Of a DNA stretch of 64,000 nt, positions 1 through 8,285 are shown piece by piece. A program made the translations under genes and the position numbers. Below the pieces are notes generated by a model. That model was not told the DNA's origin and searched no databases. It saw only the letters and a program-made list of their open reading frames with translations. This DNA comes from Paenibacillus catalpae. GTDB lineage: Bacteria > Bacillota > Bacilli > Paenibacillales > Paenibacillaceae. How positions within the stretch are numbered: position 1 is the first letter of the stretch; every line of letters begins with the position of its first letter. The DNA is taken from NCBI RefSeq assembly GCF_900112695.1, contig NZ_FOMT01000005.1, forward strand, positions 379,957-443,956, read 5' to 3'.

Positions 1-504
1 TTGTCCGGCATGTTCCTTACCATGTACTATGTACCGGACATTATCAATGCTTATGCGAGTGTTGACTACTTGAACCATAAGGTTGCCTTTGGCGGCATCG
101 TCCGCGGCATGCATCACTTTGGCGCAAGTTTGGTTATCGTAATGATGTTTTTACATACCTTGCGTGTATTCTTCACGGGCTCGTACAAAGCACCGCGTGA
201 AATGAACTGGGTTGTAGGGATGCTGATCTTCTTCATCATGTTAGGCCTTGGCTTCACAGGTTACCTGCTGCCTTGGGATAACAAAGCATACTTTGCGACG
301 AAGGTAGGCGTACAGATCGCAGAATCCGTTCCGTATATCGGACCTTACATCGGCGAATTCCTGTACGGCGGCGACATTGTAGGCGCGCAAACGCTAACAC
401 GCTTCTTCGCAATTCACGTATTCTTCTTGCCTGGCGCGCTGATCGCAATGCTTGCAGCGCACTTCCTGATGATCCGGAAGCAAGGCATTTCGGGACCACT
501 TTAA
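1..504 (+). CDS. qcrB: Menaquinol:cytochrome c reductase cytochrome b subunit, 5'-truncated by window edge
   Basis: This is the cytochrome b6-type subunit of the bc complex, which oxidises menaquinol in the membrane and passes electrons to the cytochrome c subunit. The frame is open from base 1, so the start lies outside the window; the visible 167 residues lack roughly the first 55-60 of a protein usually about 224 long. Membrane helices carry the paired haem-ligand histidines (HH at about residues 38-39, FLHTLRVFF at about 50-58, then FFAIHVFFL and AAHFLM). The Qo-side motif GYLLPWDNKAYF is intact. qcrC follows after 18 bases with its own SD, so both are in the qcrABC operon, with qcrA expected upstream of the window. 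Identification is very secure. Confidence 0.95.
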   Translation: MSGMFLTMYYVPDIINAYASVDYLNHKVAFGGIVRGMHHFGASLVIVMMFLHTLRVFFTGSYKAPREMNWVVGMLIFFIMLGLGFTGYLLPWDNKAYFATKVGVQIAESVPYIGPYIGEFLYGGDIVGAQTLTRFFAIHVFFLPGALIAMLAAHFLMIRKQGISGPL

Positions 505-522
505 GCGAAGGGAGGATTTATT

Positions 523-1398
523 ATGGCGCATGGTCATAAATCGAACGAGAAGGTCGTTTATGTTGGCGACTCGCGGGTGAAGAAAAGCAATCATCCAAAC
601 ATTCCGCCAGATTATACGTCCTACCCCGGTAAATCGGAAGCGTTCATACCGAACTTCCTGCTTAAGGAATGGATGGTTGGCTGCGTAGTCCTGGTTGGTT
701 TCCTGACATGGACAATCGCGGAAGGAGCGCCGCTGGGTTACCCTGCGGATCCTACGAATGCATCCTTCATTCCAATGCCGGACTGGTACTTCTTGTTCCT
801 GTATCAGTTTCTGAAATATCCATGGGTTTCTGGCGACTATATCGTACTTGGTACGATGGGCGTCCCAGCTGTTATGTTCGGCGGTTTGCTGCTGGCACCA
901 TTCCTGGACACAGGTAAAGAACGCCGCTTCTATCGTCGTCCGATTGCTTCTTCACTGATGATCCTTTCATTGATTTCTTGTGTGTATTTGACAATTGTCT
1001 CATGGAATCACTATACGCATGAGCTTGAAGCTACAAATACAATTCCAGAGCATCATGTCCGTGAGGAAAAAGCTCGGGAAGCGCATGAGAAAGGTCAAGA
1101 GGCTCCAAGTGCTTCGAAGCCGGAAGATACAGCAGTTGCTCTTGTTGACGCTAATGATCCGGCAATGGATATTGCGAAGAAAGCGCAGTGCGTATCTTGC
1201 CACGCTGCAGATCTGAAAGGTAATCCGCCGCAAATTCCTGCTTTGACAGGAGTTGGCGACCGGTTATCGAAGGAACAGCTGGTTGAAACCGTAACGAATG
1301 GCCGCGGTGGCATGCCAGCCTTCAAAGATCAGTTGACAGCGGAAGAGATTGACCAATTAACAACTTGGCTTGCGAAACAAAAAGCGCCGGCTGAATAA
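523..1398 (+). CDS. qcrC: Menaquinol:cytochrome c reductase cytochrome b/c fusion subunit
   Basis: A 291-residue protein that fuses a subunit-IV-like membrane part of cytochrome b to a cytochrome c domain, as is typical of Bacillales. The N-terminal part (about 40-180) contains PMPDWYFLFLYQ and three hydrophobic segments. A charged Ala/Glu-rich linker (about 180-205) follows. The C-terminal haem c domain has CVSCH at residues 223-227 and a likely axial Met in GGMPAF. The ATG at 523 is preceded by GGAGG. The gene ends the operon, with a strong hairpin terminator 12 bases downstream. It transfers electrons from menaquinol towards cytochrome c oxidase on the outer face of the membrane. Confidence 0.96.
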   Translation: MAHGHKSNEKVVYVGDSRVKKSNHPNIPPDYTSYPGKSEAFIPNFLLKEWMVGCVVLVGFLTWTIAEGAPLGYPADPTNASFIPMPDWYFLFLYQFLKYPWVSGDYIVLGTMGVPAVMFGGLLLAPFLDTGKERRFYRRPIASSLMILSLISCVYLTIVSWNHYTHELEATNTIPEHHVREEKAREAHEKGQEAPSASKPEDTAVALVDANDPAMDIAKKAQCVSCHAADLKGNPPQIPALTGVGDRLSKEQLVETVTNGRGGMPAFKDQLTAEEIDQLTTWLAKQKAPAE

Positions 1399-1410
1399 TA
1401 GCACGATGGA

Positions 1411-1444
1411 AACCTGATCGTATTTATGCGATCAGGTTTTTTTG
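1411..1444 (+). terminator. Intrinsic terminator of the qcr operon
   Basis: AACCTGATCG and CGATCAGGTT form a perfect 10-bp stem with an 8-base loop (1411-1440) that runs into a T tract ending at 1444. It separates qcrC from the ypjA-like gene. Confidence 0.93.
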
Positions 1445-1482
1445 AACCAAAATATGATGATTAGAGAGGGGCGTACATTCCG

Positions 1483-2121
1483 ATGGGCATGCCTTTATCT
1501 TTGTTCTGGAGCCGATCTTTTTTATTGAATCGCTTCTTTTTATGGCTGATGTTTATTTGTAATTTCCTAGGAACGGTATACGGCTATATCTGGTATGGCA
1601 ATCAGATTGAAGACACGGTGAGCAATCATCCGCTCTGGCAGGTTGTATTCGTTCCGGATAGTCCAACAGCAAGCTTGTTCTTCACGATCACGTTGCTGTA
1701 TTGGCTGTTTCCGCCGCGTGGAGATTCACGGTTTGTTAATGGGGCTAGAATGATTATTGAAGGCTTGGCGGTTGTTACTTCTATTAAATACGGCATATGG
1801 GCGGTGTCCATGATTGTTGCGGGGAGCATGCAGGGGGATCCTCTTCAATGGGAGCACTGGATGCTGATGGCGTCCCATACGGCCATGGCGGTTGAAGTAT
1901 TGCTGTATGCCAGATTTATGAAGGCAGGAGTTTGGGCTGCTGTAATCGGGACCTTATGGCTTCTGCTTAATGATACTGTGGATTACACCTACGATGTATT
2001 CCCATGGCTCTCGGATCGGCTTATGGATGATTTAACCGCGGTCAAATGGTTTACATACAGTTTAACGATCTTCAGCTTTATTGTTGGCGGGCTTGCTTTA
2101 AAGGCGAGAAAACAGACATAA
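1483..2121 (+). CDS. ypjA: DUF1405 integral membrane protein (YpjA-like)
   Basis: A 212-residue polytopic membrane protein of unknown function. About six hydrophobic segments are visible, including FFLWLMFICNF near the N-terminus, SLFFTITLLYWLF, and a final segment ending in GGLALKARK. Order and length match B. subtilis ypjA, which sits directly after qcrC. An AGAGGGG SD lies about 11 bases before the chosen ATG; the in-frame ATG two codons later is an alternative start. It probably forms a unit with the sporulation gene ypjB downstream. No catalytic motif is visible. Confidence 0.88.
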   Translation: MGMPLSLFWSRSFLLNRFFLWLMFICNFLGTVYGYIWYGNQIEDTVSNHPLWQVVFVPDSPTASLFFTITLLYWLFPPRGDSRFVNGARMIIEGLAVVTSIKYGIWAVSMIVAGSMQGDPLQWEHWMLMASHTAMAVEVLLYARFMKAGVWAAVIGTLWLLLNDTVDYTYDVFPWLSDRLMDDLTAVKWFTYSLTIFSFIVGGLALKARKQT

Positions 2122-2236
2122 GTTAGGACATCCCTTCATAAAGTTGTCATAGCAGATGCTTACGATGCAAGAATCACCGCATGGACCAAGAGAGGACGGG
2201 CCCAATGTGCGGCAATTCTTTTTAGGAGGGATGTCC

Positions 2237-3100
2237 ATGAAGATACGCATTTTACTGCCATTATTCTTATGTATCGTCATGACCGTCTGTTCGGTTACGG
2301 TTGCCAAGGCCTTTCCTGCAGACCTGAACGGGACAGGCTATGCAAGCGAGTCGAGGAACGAGCTGCTTCGTTTAGACGAGTCGGCCGCAGCTTTATATCA
2401 AGCTGCTTATTTGAACAATCGCCAAGCCGGCTATAAATATGTCCAGCAGCTGGAGAAGCTCATGAGTAAAAGCGATATCAGACAAGCAGGACAAGCTGCA
2501 GGATGGGAGCTTATGGAGGATAGCATTTCCTCCATTTTGTTTACGCTGAAGAATGGCAGGCTTACCTCAGATTGGCTTACGGCAGCTGCCCGGATTCAAT
2601 TGACGACGGACGCCTTGCTTCGTCCTGACCATGCTTTATGGCTGCAGTATGAGAAAGTCATGCTGGAGGATCTGGAGCGTGTTAATCGTTCCTGGAACCG
2701 CCAGACCGGTGATGGGGCTATAGCTGCAAGAGCGGCGATGAACAGCTTCAATGAACATTTATCGCGCATTGAAGCCGCTGCTTCGATGCAGCGGCCTGCA
2801 GAACGGATTAATGAGCTCCGGGATCGGATGCATTACACGAACGTGCTGCTGGAAGCAGGAATGAAGGGGCAAACCAAACAAGATTGGACGGATAACTCCA
2901 TTCAAGATTTAGAGTTTTCGGTAAACCGGCTGTTCGATAATGGTCATTCGCAAGAGGAGGAACCGGTAGTCGCACCAATCGGAGAACCAAATCCAATCAG
3001 CTGGATATTGCTTCTGGGTGCCATTATTATGGCAGTGCTAACGTATACGGGCTGGAGGAAATATAAGCAGCAGCCATATGGTGTGAAGCCTCTTTCGTAG
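2237..3100 (+). CDS. ypjB: Sporulation protein YpjB
   Basis: A 287-residue exported, membrane-anchored protein of the YpjB family, known for sporulation-associated expression; its biochemical role is unknown. It has a signal peptide (MKIRILLPLFLCIVMTV, likely cleaved after AKA), a helical extracytoplasmic region, and a C-terminal membrane segment (PISWILLLGAIIMAVL) followed by a basic tail. I chose the ATG at 2237 because AGGAGGG at 2224-2230 abuts the ATG at 2231 and is six bases from 2237. The longer frame from 2156 has no SD. The gene is convergent with the ypjC-like gene, whose stop lies one base away. Confidence 0.88.
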   Translation: MKIRILLPLFLCIVMTVCSVTVAKAFPADLNGTGYASESRNELLRLDESAAALYQAAYLNNRQAGYKYVQQLEKLMSKSDIRQAGQAAGWELMEDSISSILFTLKNGRLTSDWLTAAARIQLTTDALLRPDHALWLQYEKVMLEDLERVNRSWNRQTGDGAIAARAAMNSFNEHLSRIEAAASMQRPAERINELRDRMHYTNVLLEAGMKGQTKQDWTDNSIQDLEFSVNRLFDNGHSQEEEPVVAPIGEPNPISWILLLGAIIMAVLTYTGWRKYKQQPYGVKPLS

Positions 3101-3101
3101 A

Positions 3102-3968
3102 TTATTCCTCTTTGAACCCTTCACCAAGCACATCATGAACTTCGCTTATCACGGTAAAAGCTCTGGGGTCGATACGGCGTATTATGTTCTTAAGACGGCG
3201 CATTTCTTGCCGCTGAACAACGCAGTATACGACCTCTTTTGATTGTCCGGAAAAGGCTCCCTTGGCTGGCATGAGTGTTACGCCGCGGTCCAGCTCGGAA
3301 GTGATCTGGGAAGCCATCTCCTTGCCATGCTCGGTAATGATGGAGAAGGATTTGGCTGCATAGGCGCCATCTTGAATGAAATCAATCATCTTGGAGGCCA
3401 CAAACACGGTAACAAGCGTGTACAATACTTTTTCAATCGGAATATAAAATAACGAAATCCCGATGATAACCGCATCGGACAGTAATATAAACTGCCCCAT
3501 ACTAAACGCTTTGCGGCGTGATGCAATCCTAGCGATAATGTCGACGCCGCCAGTTGTTCCCCCGGCCCGGAAGACGATGCCTAAACCGCCGCCTAATGTC
3601 ACGCCGGCATAAAGGGCTGCAAGCAGGTAGTCATGGGAGTTGTGGAACGTGATAATCCAGCCTTTCTCAATCATCCACTCCATTAGAGCGAGGAACCCGG
3701 ATAAGGAGACGATGCCAACCAGTGTATAAGCCATTTCGCCAAGGCCGAGCTTTCTCCACCCGATCAGGAAGAGCGGTATATTAAGAATCAGCGTGGATAT
3801 GGACAGCGGGAATCCGGCAGCATAGTTAAGCAAGACGCCAATACCGGTTACACCGCCTTCCATGAGCTGATTAGGAATGACGAAATAATGTAGACCAAAA
3901 GCATAGATAGCGGTACCTACCAAAATAGGCAGTACAATTTGAAGCTGAAGCATGAATTTCCTCGGCAT
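3102..3968 (-). CDS. ypjC: YitT-family membrane protein (YpjC-like; DUF161/DUF2179)
   Basis: A 288-residue membrane protein with five or six N-terminal hydrophobic helices, including a glycine-rich GGTTGGVDIIARI stretch. A soluble C-terminal DUF2179 domain (about 205-288) contains VVYCVVQRQEMRRLKNII and the family-type ending near DPRAFTVISEVHDVLG. The ATG is preceded by AAAGGAG on the reverse strand. Function is unknown; the family has many paralogues in spore formers. It is transcribed opposite to its neighbours and shares the 3969-4113 intergenic region with the MazG-like gene. The position matches ypjC in B. subtilis. Confidence 0.87.
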   Translation of the reverse strand: MPRKFMLQLQIVLPILVGTAIYAFGLHYFVIPNQLMEGGVTGIGVLLNYAAGFPLSISTLILNIPLFLIGWRKLGLGEMAYTLVGIVSLSGFLALMEWMIEKGWIITFHNSHDYLLAALYAGVTLGGGLGIVFRAGGTTGGVDIIARIASRRKAFSMGQFILLSDAVIIGISLFYIPIEKVLYTLVTVFVASKMIDFIQDGAYAAKSFSIITEHGKEMASQITSELDRGVTLMPAKGAFSGQSKEVVYCVVQRQEMRRLKNIIRRIDPRAFTVISEVHDVLGEGFKEE

Positions 3969-4113
3969 AGGTAAGGCTCCTTTTAAGTTCTTGGATAAGC
4001 TATTTATGTATTATAGCTTAACGGACGGCTCAAAAAACATTGTTTTCATCGCTTCTTTACGTTAACATAGGTGATATTAGCGTTATACATAAGAAAGAAA
4101 GGGTCACTTGCAG

Positions 4114-4449
4114 ATGGCAGATAAATCTTTAGCCGATATCCAGCGTGAAGTGGACGCATACATCGGTCAATTCAAGGAAGGCTACTTCAGCCCGTTAGCT
4201 CTTATGGCGCGAATGAGTGAAGAAGTTGGCGAGCTCGCAAGAGAAGTGAATCATTACTATGGCGAGAAGCCCAAGAAGCCTAATGAAGAAGAAAACTCCA
4301 TTGAGATGGAGCTTGGAGATATTTTATTTATTTTGTCCTGTTTTGCAAATTCGCTCAATATTGACCTGACGGAAGCCCATAACAAAGTGATGAATAAATT
4401 CAATACTCGTGACGCTAACCGCTGGACGAGAAAAAACGCCGAACAGTAG
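4114..4449 (+). CDS. ypjD: MazG-like nucleotide pyrophosphohydrolase (YpjD-like)
   Basis: A 111-residue all-alpha NTP pyrophosphohydrolase that hydrolyses (d)NTPs to monophosphates and is presumably a housecleaning enzyme. The motif E-E-x-G-E-L-A-R-E (about residues 32-40) and a downstream E-x-x-L-G-D-I-L-F helix supply the magnesium-binding acidic residues. The ending FNTRDANRWTRK is typical of YpjD. The ATG at 4114 is preferred over the TTG at 4108 because AAAGGG ends ten bases upstream and the resulting length equals B. subtilis YpjD. It starts the TPR-dapB-mgsA-bshB1 run of forward genes. Confidence 0.9.
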   Translation: MADKSLADIQREVDAYIGQFKEGYFSPLALMARMSEEVGELAREVNHYYGEKPKKPNEEENSIEMELGDILFILSCFANSLNIDLTEAHNKVMNKFNTRDANRWTRKNAEQ

Positions 4450-4503
4450 AACGACCTCGAACATATGCTGTACCATCAACCTGTGTACAAGGAGGATGGG
4501 CAG

Positions 4504-5046
4504 ATGGACGGGGAAAGCTGCGTGAGGAAGGCGTATGAGTTTATTCTAAACAGTGATTTCGAACAGGCGATTTATTGGTTCGAGCAAGCCATTGCGGCAG
4601 AACCTCTAAATGCGAGCTATCAACATAAATGTGCAGTTTCATGCGCCCGTAGCGGCAAATGGAGCAAGGCGCATCAATATGCGAAGCAAGCGGTAGAGCT
4701 TGAAGGTAATCATCCCGAATATCTATATCATTTGGAAACCATTGAATCGCGGCTATTGGTCGCCTCGGCAGAACTTAAGCTTGCGGAGGAACCGTCACAG
4801 TATATGGATGCAATTCCACTGCTGCAGCAAGCGGCTGAACTTGATCCGCTTAGCTTCGAGGCCTTTTATTTGCTTGCGTTAACCTATTCGGAGATAGGGC
4901 GGATTGAGGAAGCGGTCATTAGCGCGAGAGAAGCGATTAGATTAGATCCCGGACATTCCGCGGCGCGCCGCTTATTCGCCGATGTGAATCGGAAGCGCAG
5001 AATGATGCGCAAACGGGTGATGGGCAAACAACAAAAGAAGGAATAG
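4504..5046 (+). CDS. Tetratricopeptide-repeat protein
   Basis: A 180-residue protein made largely of TPR helices. Repeat units are visible at about 15-48 (DFEQAIYWFEQAIAAEPLNA), 49-82 (GKWSKAHQYAKQAVEL) and 115-158 (AFYLLALTYSEIGRIEEAV, then AIRLDPGH). The tail is strongly basic (RKRRMMRKRVMGKQQKK). AAGGAGG at 4489-4495 fixes the ATG at 4504. No catalytic domain is present, so it is likely a protein-interaction scaffold. Its stop touches the longest possible dapB start, so the two are co-transcribed. It has no counterpart in the B. subtilis version of this cluster that I recognise. Confidence 0.78.
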   Translation: MDGESCVRKAYEFILNSDFEQAIYWFEQAIAAEPLNASYQHKCAVSCARSGKWSKAHQYAKQAVELEGNHPEYLYHLETIESRLLVASAELKLAEEPSQYMDAIPLLQQAAELDPLSFEAFYLLALTYSEIGRIEEAVISAREAIRLDPGHSAARRLFADVNRKRRMMRKRVMGKQQKKE

Positions 5047-5055
5047 GTGATCTTG

Positions 5056-5853
5056 GTGGCAATTAAGGTAGCAGTAATCGGAGCAAGCGGCCGTATGGGC
5101 CGTGAAGTTGTGAAAATGGTGCTGGAGGACGAGGCGCTCGAGCTCGTTGCTGCCGTCGCTCCTTCAGCAGGTCCTGTAGATGCCGGCGTATTCGCAGGGA
5201 AAGCCAATACCGGTGTTATCGTTAGCGCAACCATTGAAGAAGCTTTCAGCAATGCAAAGGCAGATGTGATGGTTGACTTTACGGTACCCGTACTCGCTTA
5301 TCAACATACAAAGGTTGCCATCGAGCATGGCGTCCGACCAATTATGGGCACAACCGGCTTTACACCGGAACAAATCGAAGAGCTGGACAAGCTTTGCCAG
5401 GAAAAAGGCATTGGCGGTCTGATTGCGCCTAACTTTTCGATTGGTGCTATTCTGATGATGAAATTCGCGGCGGAAGCATCCAAATATTTGCCGCATGTCG
5501 AAATTATTGAGTATCATGGCGACCAAAAGCTGGATGCTCCGTCTGGTACATCGATCAAGACAGCGGAACTGATCTCGCAGGTACGCCAGGAGCTGCGCCA
5601 AGGCAATCCGAACGAGGAAGAAGTCATCGAAGGCGCACGCGGCGGTTATTATAACGGCTTCCGTATACATAGTGTCAGACTCCCGGGAGTGTTCGCACAG
5701 CAAGAAGTCGTATTTGGCGGCTATGGCCAAACACTCAAGATCCGCCATGATTCTTATGACCGTGCCGGTTATATGCCAGGCGTTAATGTAGCCGTTAAGA
5801 AGGTAATGAACTACAGCGGCATGATTTATGGCTTCGAGCATGTAATGGACTAA
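5056..5853 (+). CDS. dapB: 4-hydroxy-tetrahydrodipicolinate reductase
   Basis: A cytosolic NAD(P)H-dependent reductase of the diaminopimelate/lysine pathway, which also supplies peptidoglycan and spore dipicolinate precursors. The Rossmann motif VIGASGRMGREV is at the N-terminus, MVDFTVP and GTTGF follow, and the signature E-Y-H-x-D-Q-K-L-D-A-P-S-G-T lies near residue 155. Length (265) is normal. The start is uncertain among GTG 5047, TTG 5053 and GTG 5056. I chose 5056 because AGGTGA at 5045-5050 is five bases upstream and the protein then begins MAIKVAVIG, like its homologues. mgsA follows after 34 bases. Confidence 0.95.
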   Translation: MAIKVAVIGASGRMGREVVKMVLEDEALELVAAVAPSAGPVDAGVFAGKANTGVIVSATIEEAFSNAKADVMVDFTVPVLAYQHTKVAIEHGVRPIMGTTGFTPEQIEELDKLCQEKGIGGLIAPNFSIGAILMMKFAAEASKYLPHVEIIEYHGDQKLDAPSGTSIKTAELISQVRQELRQGNPNEEEVIEGARGGYYNGFRIHSVRLPGVFAQQEVVFGGYGQTLKIRHDSYDRAGYMPGVNVAVKKVMNYSGMIYGFEHVMD

Positions 5854-5887
5854 TTTCTTATACAGCGTAGAAAGAGTGGGATTATAG

Positions 5888-6313
5888 ATGTTGAAAATTT
5901 CTTTTATCGCGCATGACCGGAAAAAAGAAGAAATGGTTAATTTTGTGACCGCTTATGAAAGCGTCTTTGCGCCACATGAATTATATTCCACTGGTACTAC
6001 TGGTACCCGGATTATGGAAAAAACAAATCTGCAAATTCAACGCTTTATGTCGGGTCCGCTTGGCGGAGACCAGCAGATCGGCGCATTGGTTGCACAAAAT
6101 GAGATGGATCTGATCATCTTCCTTCGTGACCCGCTTATGGCGCAGCCGCATGAGCCGGACATTATTGCCTTGCTTCGCCTTTGCGATGTACAGGGGATTC
6201 CGGTTGCAACCAATGTGGCAACGGCAGAATTGCTTGTCCGGGCACTTGCGCGCGGTGACTTTGCTTGGCGCGAGCTTGTTCACAAATACAAACCGGGTGT
6301 GGATCAACCATGA
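5888..6313 (+). CDS. mgsA: Methylglyoxal synthase
   Basis: Converts dihydroxyacetone phosphate to methylglyoxal and phosphate, the glycolytic bypass used under phosphate limitation or sugar-phosphate stress. All family motifs are visible: AHDRKKEEMVNF (about 8-19), the phosphate-binding TGTTGTRI (about 38-45), SGPLGGDQQIG (about 55-65) and DPLMAQPHEPDI. Length (141) is normal. The stop overlaps the bshB1 start by four bases (ATGA). The coupling is sensible, since bacillithiol, made by the next genes, is the thiol used in methylglyoxal detoxification in Bacillales. Confidence 0.95.
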   Translation: MLKISFIAHDRKKEEMVNFVTAYESVFAPHELYSTGTTGTRIMEKTNLQIQRFMSGPLGGDQQIGALVAQNEMDLIIFLRDPLMAQPHEPDIIALLRLCDVQGIPVATNVATAELLVRALARGDFAWRELVHKYKPGVDQP

Positions 6314-7008
6314 GTGAGCCGCTTGATATTCTCGTCTTTGGCGCACATGCAGATGATGCTGAGATCGGAATGGGCGGCACGATTGCGAAATATACGGCTG
6401 CCGGGAAACGGGTTGGCATTTGTGATTTAACCGAGGCGGAAATGTCTTCAAACGGCACCGTGGAGCTAAGGAAGCAGGAAGCTTCCGCGGCTTCCTCGGT
6501 GCTTGGTTTATATACCCGTACGAATCTCGGACTCCCTGACCGGGGGCTTGAAATTAGTAAGATGCATATCGACGCAATCGTTGCTGAGATTCGCCGTACG
6601 CGTCCGCGTATCGTGTTTGCTCCTTATTGGGTTGACCGTCATCCAGATCATATTGCCTGCGGCAAGCTGGTTGAAGAAGCTGTCTTTAATGCCAAGCTTC
6701 GCCGTTATATGCCGGAATTACCGGCTGTACAGGTTGAGCAATTAATTTACTATTACATAAATGATGTAGACGATGTATCCCTGATGGTTGATGTTTCGGA
6801 TTATTACGATCAGAAGAGACGATCCTTGATGGCTTATCAATCCCAATTTCAAACAGCAGCACCCGGTGAGGATCGTGTGGCAACGCCTCTCACAGACCGT
6901 TATATCGAACGGGTAGAGGCACGCGACAGTCTGCTTGGCCAAACCCGCAGCTGGAAATATGCGGAGGGCTTTGCCATTAAGCGTCCGCATGCAGTGGAAT
7001 GGTTTTAA
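6310..7008 (+). CDS. bshB1: Bacillithiol biosynthesis deacetylase BshB1
   Basis: A zinc-dependent deacetylase of the LmbE/PIG-L family. It removes the acetyl group from N-acetylglucosaminyl-malate in step two of bacillithiol synthesis. The zinc site is visible as A-H-A-D-D-A-E near residue 12 and the later histidine pair in DRHPDHIACG (about 110-118). Length is 232. The ATG at 6310 overlaps the mgsA stop, and the longer frame from 6265 would run inside mgsA. bshA lies 90 bases downstream with its own SD, so the two enzymes of the pathway are adjacent. The ligase BshC is not in the window. Confidence 0.94.
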   Translation: MSEPLDILVFGAHADDAEIGMGGTIAKYTAAGKRVGICDLTEAEMSSNGTVELRKQEASAASSVLGLYTRTNLGLPDRGLEISKMHIDAIVAEIRRTRPRIVFAPYWVDRHPDHIACGKLVEEAVFNAKLRRYMPELPAVQVEQLIYYYINDVDDVSLMVDVSDYYDQKRRSLMAYQSQFQTAAPGEDRVATPLTDRYIERVEARDSLLGQTRSWKYAEGFAIKRPHAVEWF

Positions 7009-7098
7009 CATAAGGAAAAAATTGAGGGACTTTCATAAGCCTGATTTTTGTCGAATATATAGATTATCAGCATGTTACACGAAAGGGTGGACAAACGA

Positions 7099-8262
7099 AT
7101 GGCACGTAAATTGAAAATTGGCATCACGTGTTATCCTACCCTGGGCGGTTCCGGCGTGGTTGCTACGGAGCTTGGAAAACTGATGGCCGAGCGAGGCCAT
7201 GAGATTCATTTTATTACCCATAGCATACCGTTCCGTCTCGGGAAGTTTAATAAAAACATTTTTTTCCATGAAGTTGAAGTAAATGATTATTATGTATTCC
7301 GTTATCCTCCTTATGATTTGTCTTTAGCAAGTAAAATGGCCCAGGTGGCCAAAATGGAGAAGCTTGATCTGCTTCATGTTCATTACGCTGTTCCTCACGC
7401 TGTTTGCGCGCATCTTGCGAAGCAGATGATTGGTGACGGCTTCAAAACGGTGACAACGCTGCATGGAACCGATATAACCGTGCTTGCACAGGATGAGTCG
7501 CTGAAGGATCTGATCCGGCTTGCTATTAACGAAAGTGATGCCGTTACGGCGGTATCACAGGATTTGATTAATGAAACACGACAGCTTTTGGATATTACCC
7601 GTCCAATTGACCTGACTTACAATTTCGTGGACAAACGCGTTTATTACCCGCGGGAGGCCGCGTCGCTGCGCGCGGATTATGCGGAGCCTCACGAGAAAGT
7701 GCTTATGCATATTTCAAACTTCCGTCCGGTTAAACGCGTAAGTGATGTTGTGGAAATTTTCGAACGTGTATCCTCCAAAATTCCGGCTAAACTGATGCTT
7801 GTAGGCGAAGGGCCGGAATTGTCCAAGATTCAATGCAAGATCCGCCAGATGGGTCTGGAAGACCGCGTTCATTTCCTTGGCAAGCAGGAGGATGTTGCTC
7901 AGGTTATTTCAATGGCCGATCTGCTGCTCTTGCCTTCGGAGAAGGAGAGCTTTGGCCTGGTTGCGCTTGAAGCGATGGCTTGCGGCGTACCTACCATTGG
8001 TTCGAATGCAGGCGGTATCCCCGAGCTGGTTACGCATGGTGAGACCGGCTACTTATGCCCAATTGGTGATGTAGAGGGAATGGCCCATTATGCTACGCAG
8101 CTGCTGAGCGATGAGAAGCTTCATGAATCGTTTAAAGAAGCATGTTTGTTCCGTGCGCGCAATGAGTTCTGTAATGATGTCATTACAAACCAATACGAAC
8201 AAATTTATTATCGGGTTCTCGGAATGGAAGCTGATTTACCGGTTCCGGTATGTGAGGCTTAG
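7099..8262 (+). CDS. bshA: N-acetyl-alpha-D-glucosaminyl L-malate synthase
   Basis: A GT4-family glycosyltransferase that joins UDP-GlcNAc to L-malate, the first step of bacillithiol synthesis. The N-terminal domain begins KLKIGITCYPTLGGSG with the usual glycine-rich loop. HVHYAVPHA and LHGTDITVL follow. The donor-binding domain shows ISNFRPVKR and the E-x7-E element in PSEKESFGLVALEAMACG. Length (387) is normal. AAAGGGTGG at 7082-7090 places the ATG at 7099. cca starts 23 bases later. Confidence 0.95.
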   Translation: MARKLKIGITCYPTLGGSGVVATELGKLMAERGHEIHFITHSIPFRLGKFNKNIFFHEVEVNDYYVFRYPPYDLSLASKMAQVAKMEKLDLLHVHYAVPHAVCAHLAKQMIGDGFKTVTTLHGTDITVLAQDESLKDLIRLAINESDAVTAVSQDLINETRQLLDITRPIDLTYNFVDKRVYYPREAASLRADYAEPHEKVLMHISNFRPVKRVSDVVEIFERVSSKIPAKLMLVGEGPELSKIQCKIRQMGLEDRVHFLGKQEDVAQVISMADLLLLPSEKESFGLVALEAMACGVPTIGSNAGGIPELVTHGETGYLCPIGDVEGMAHYATQLLSDEKLHESFKEACLFRARNEFCNDVITNQYEQIYYRVLGMEADLPVPVCEA

Positions 8263-8285
8263 AACAGGAAGGAAGTGCCGACTCT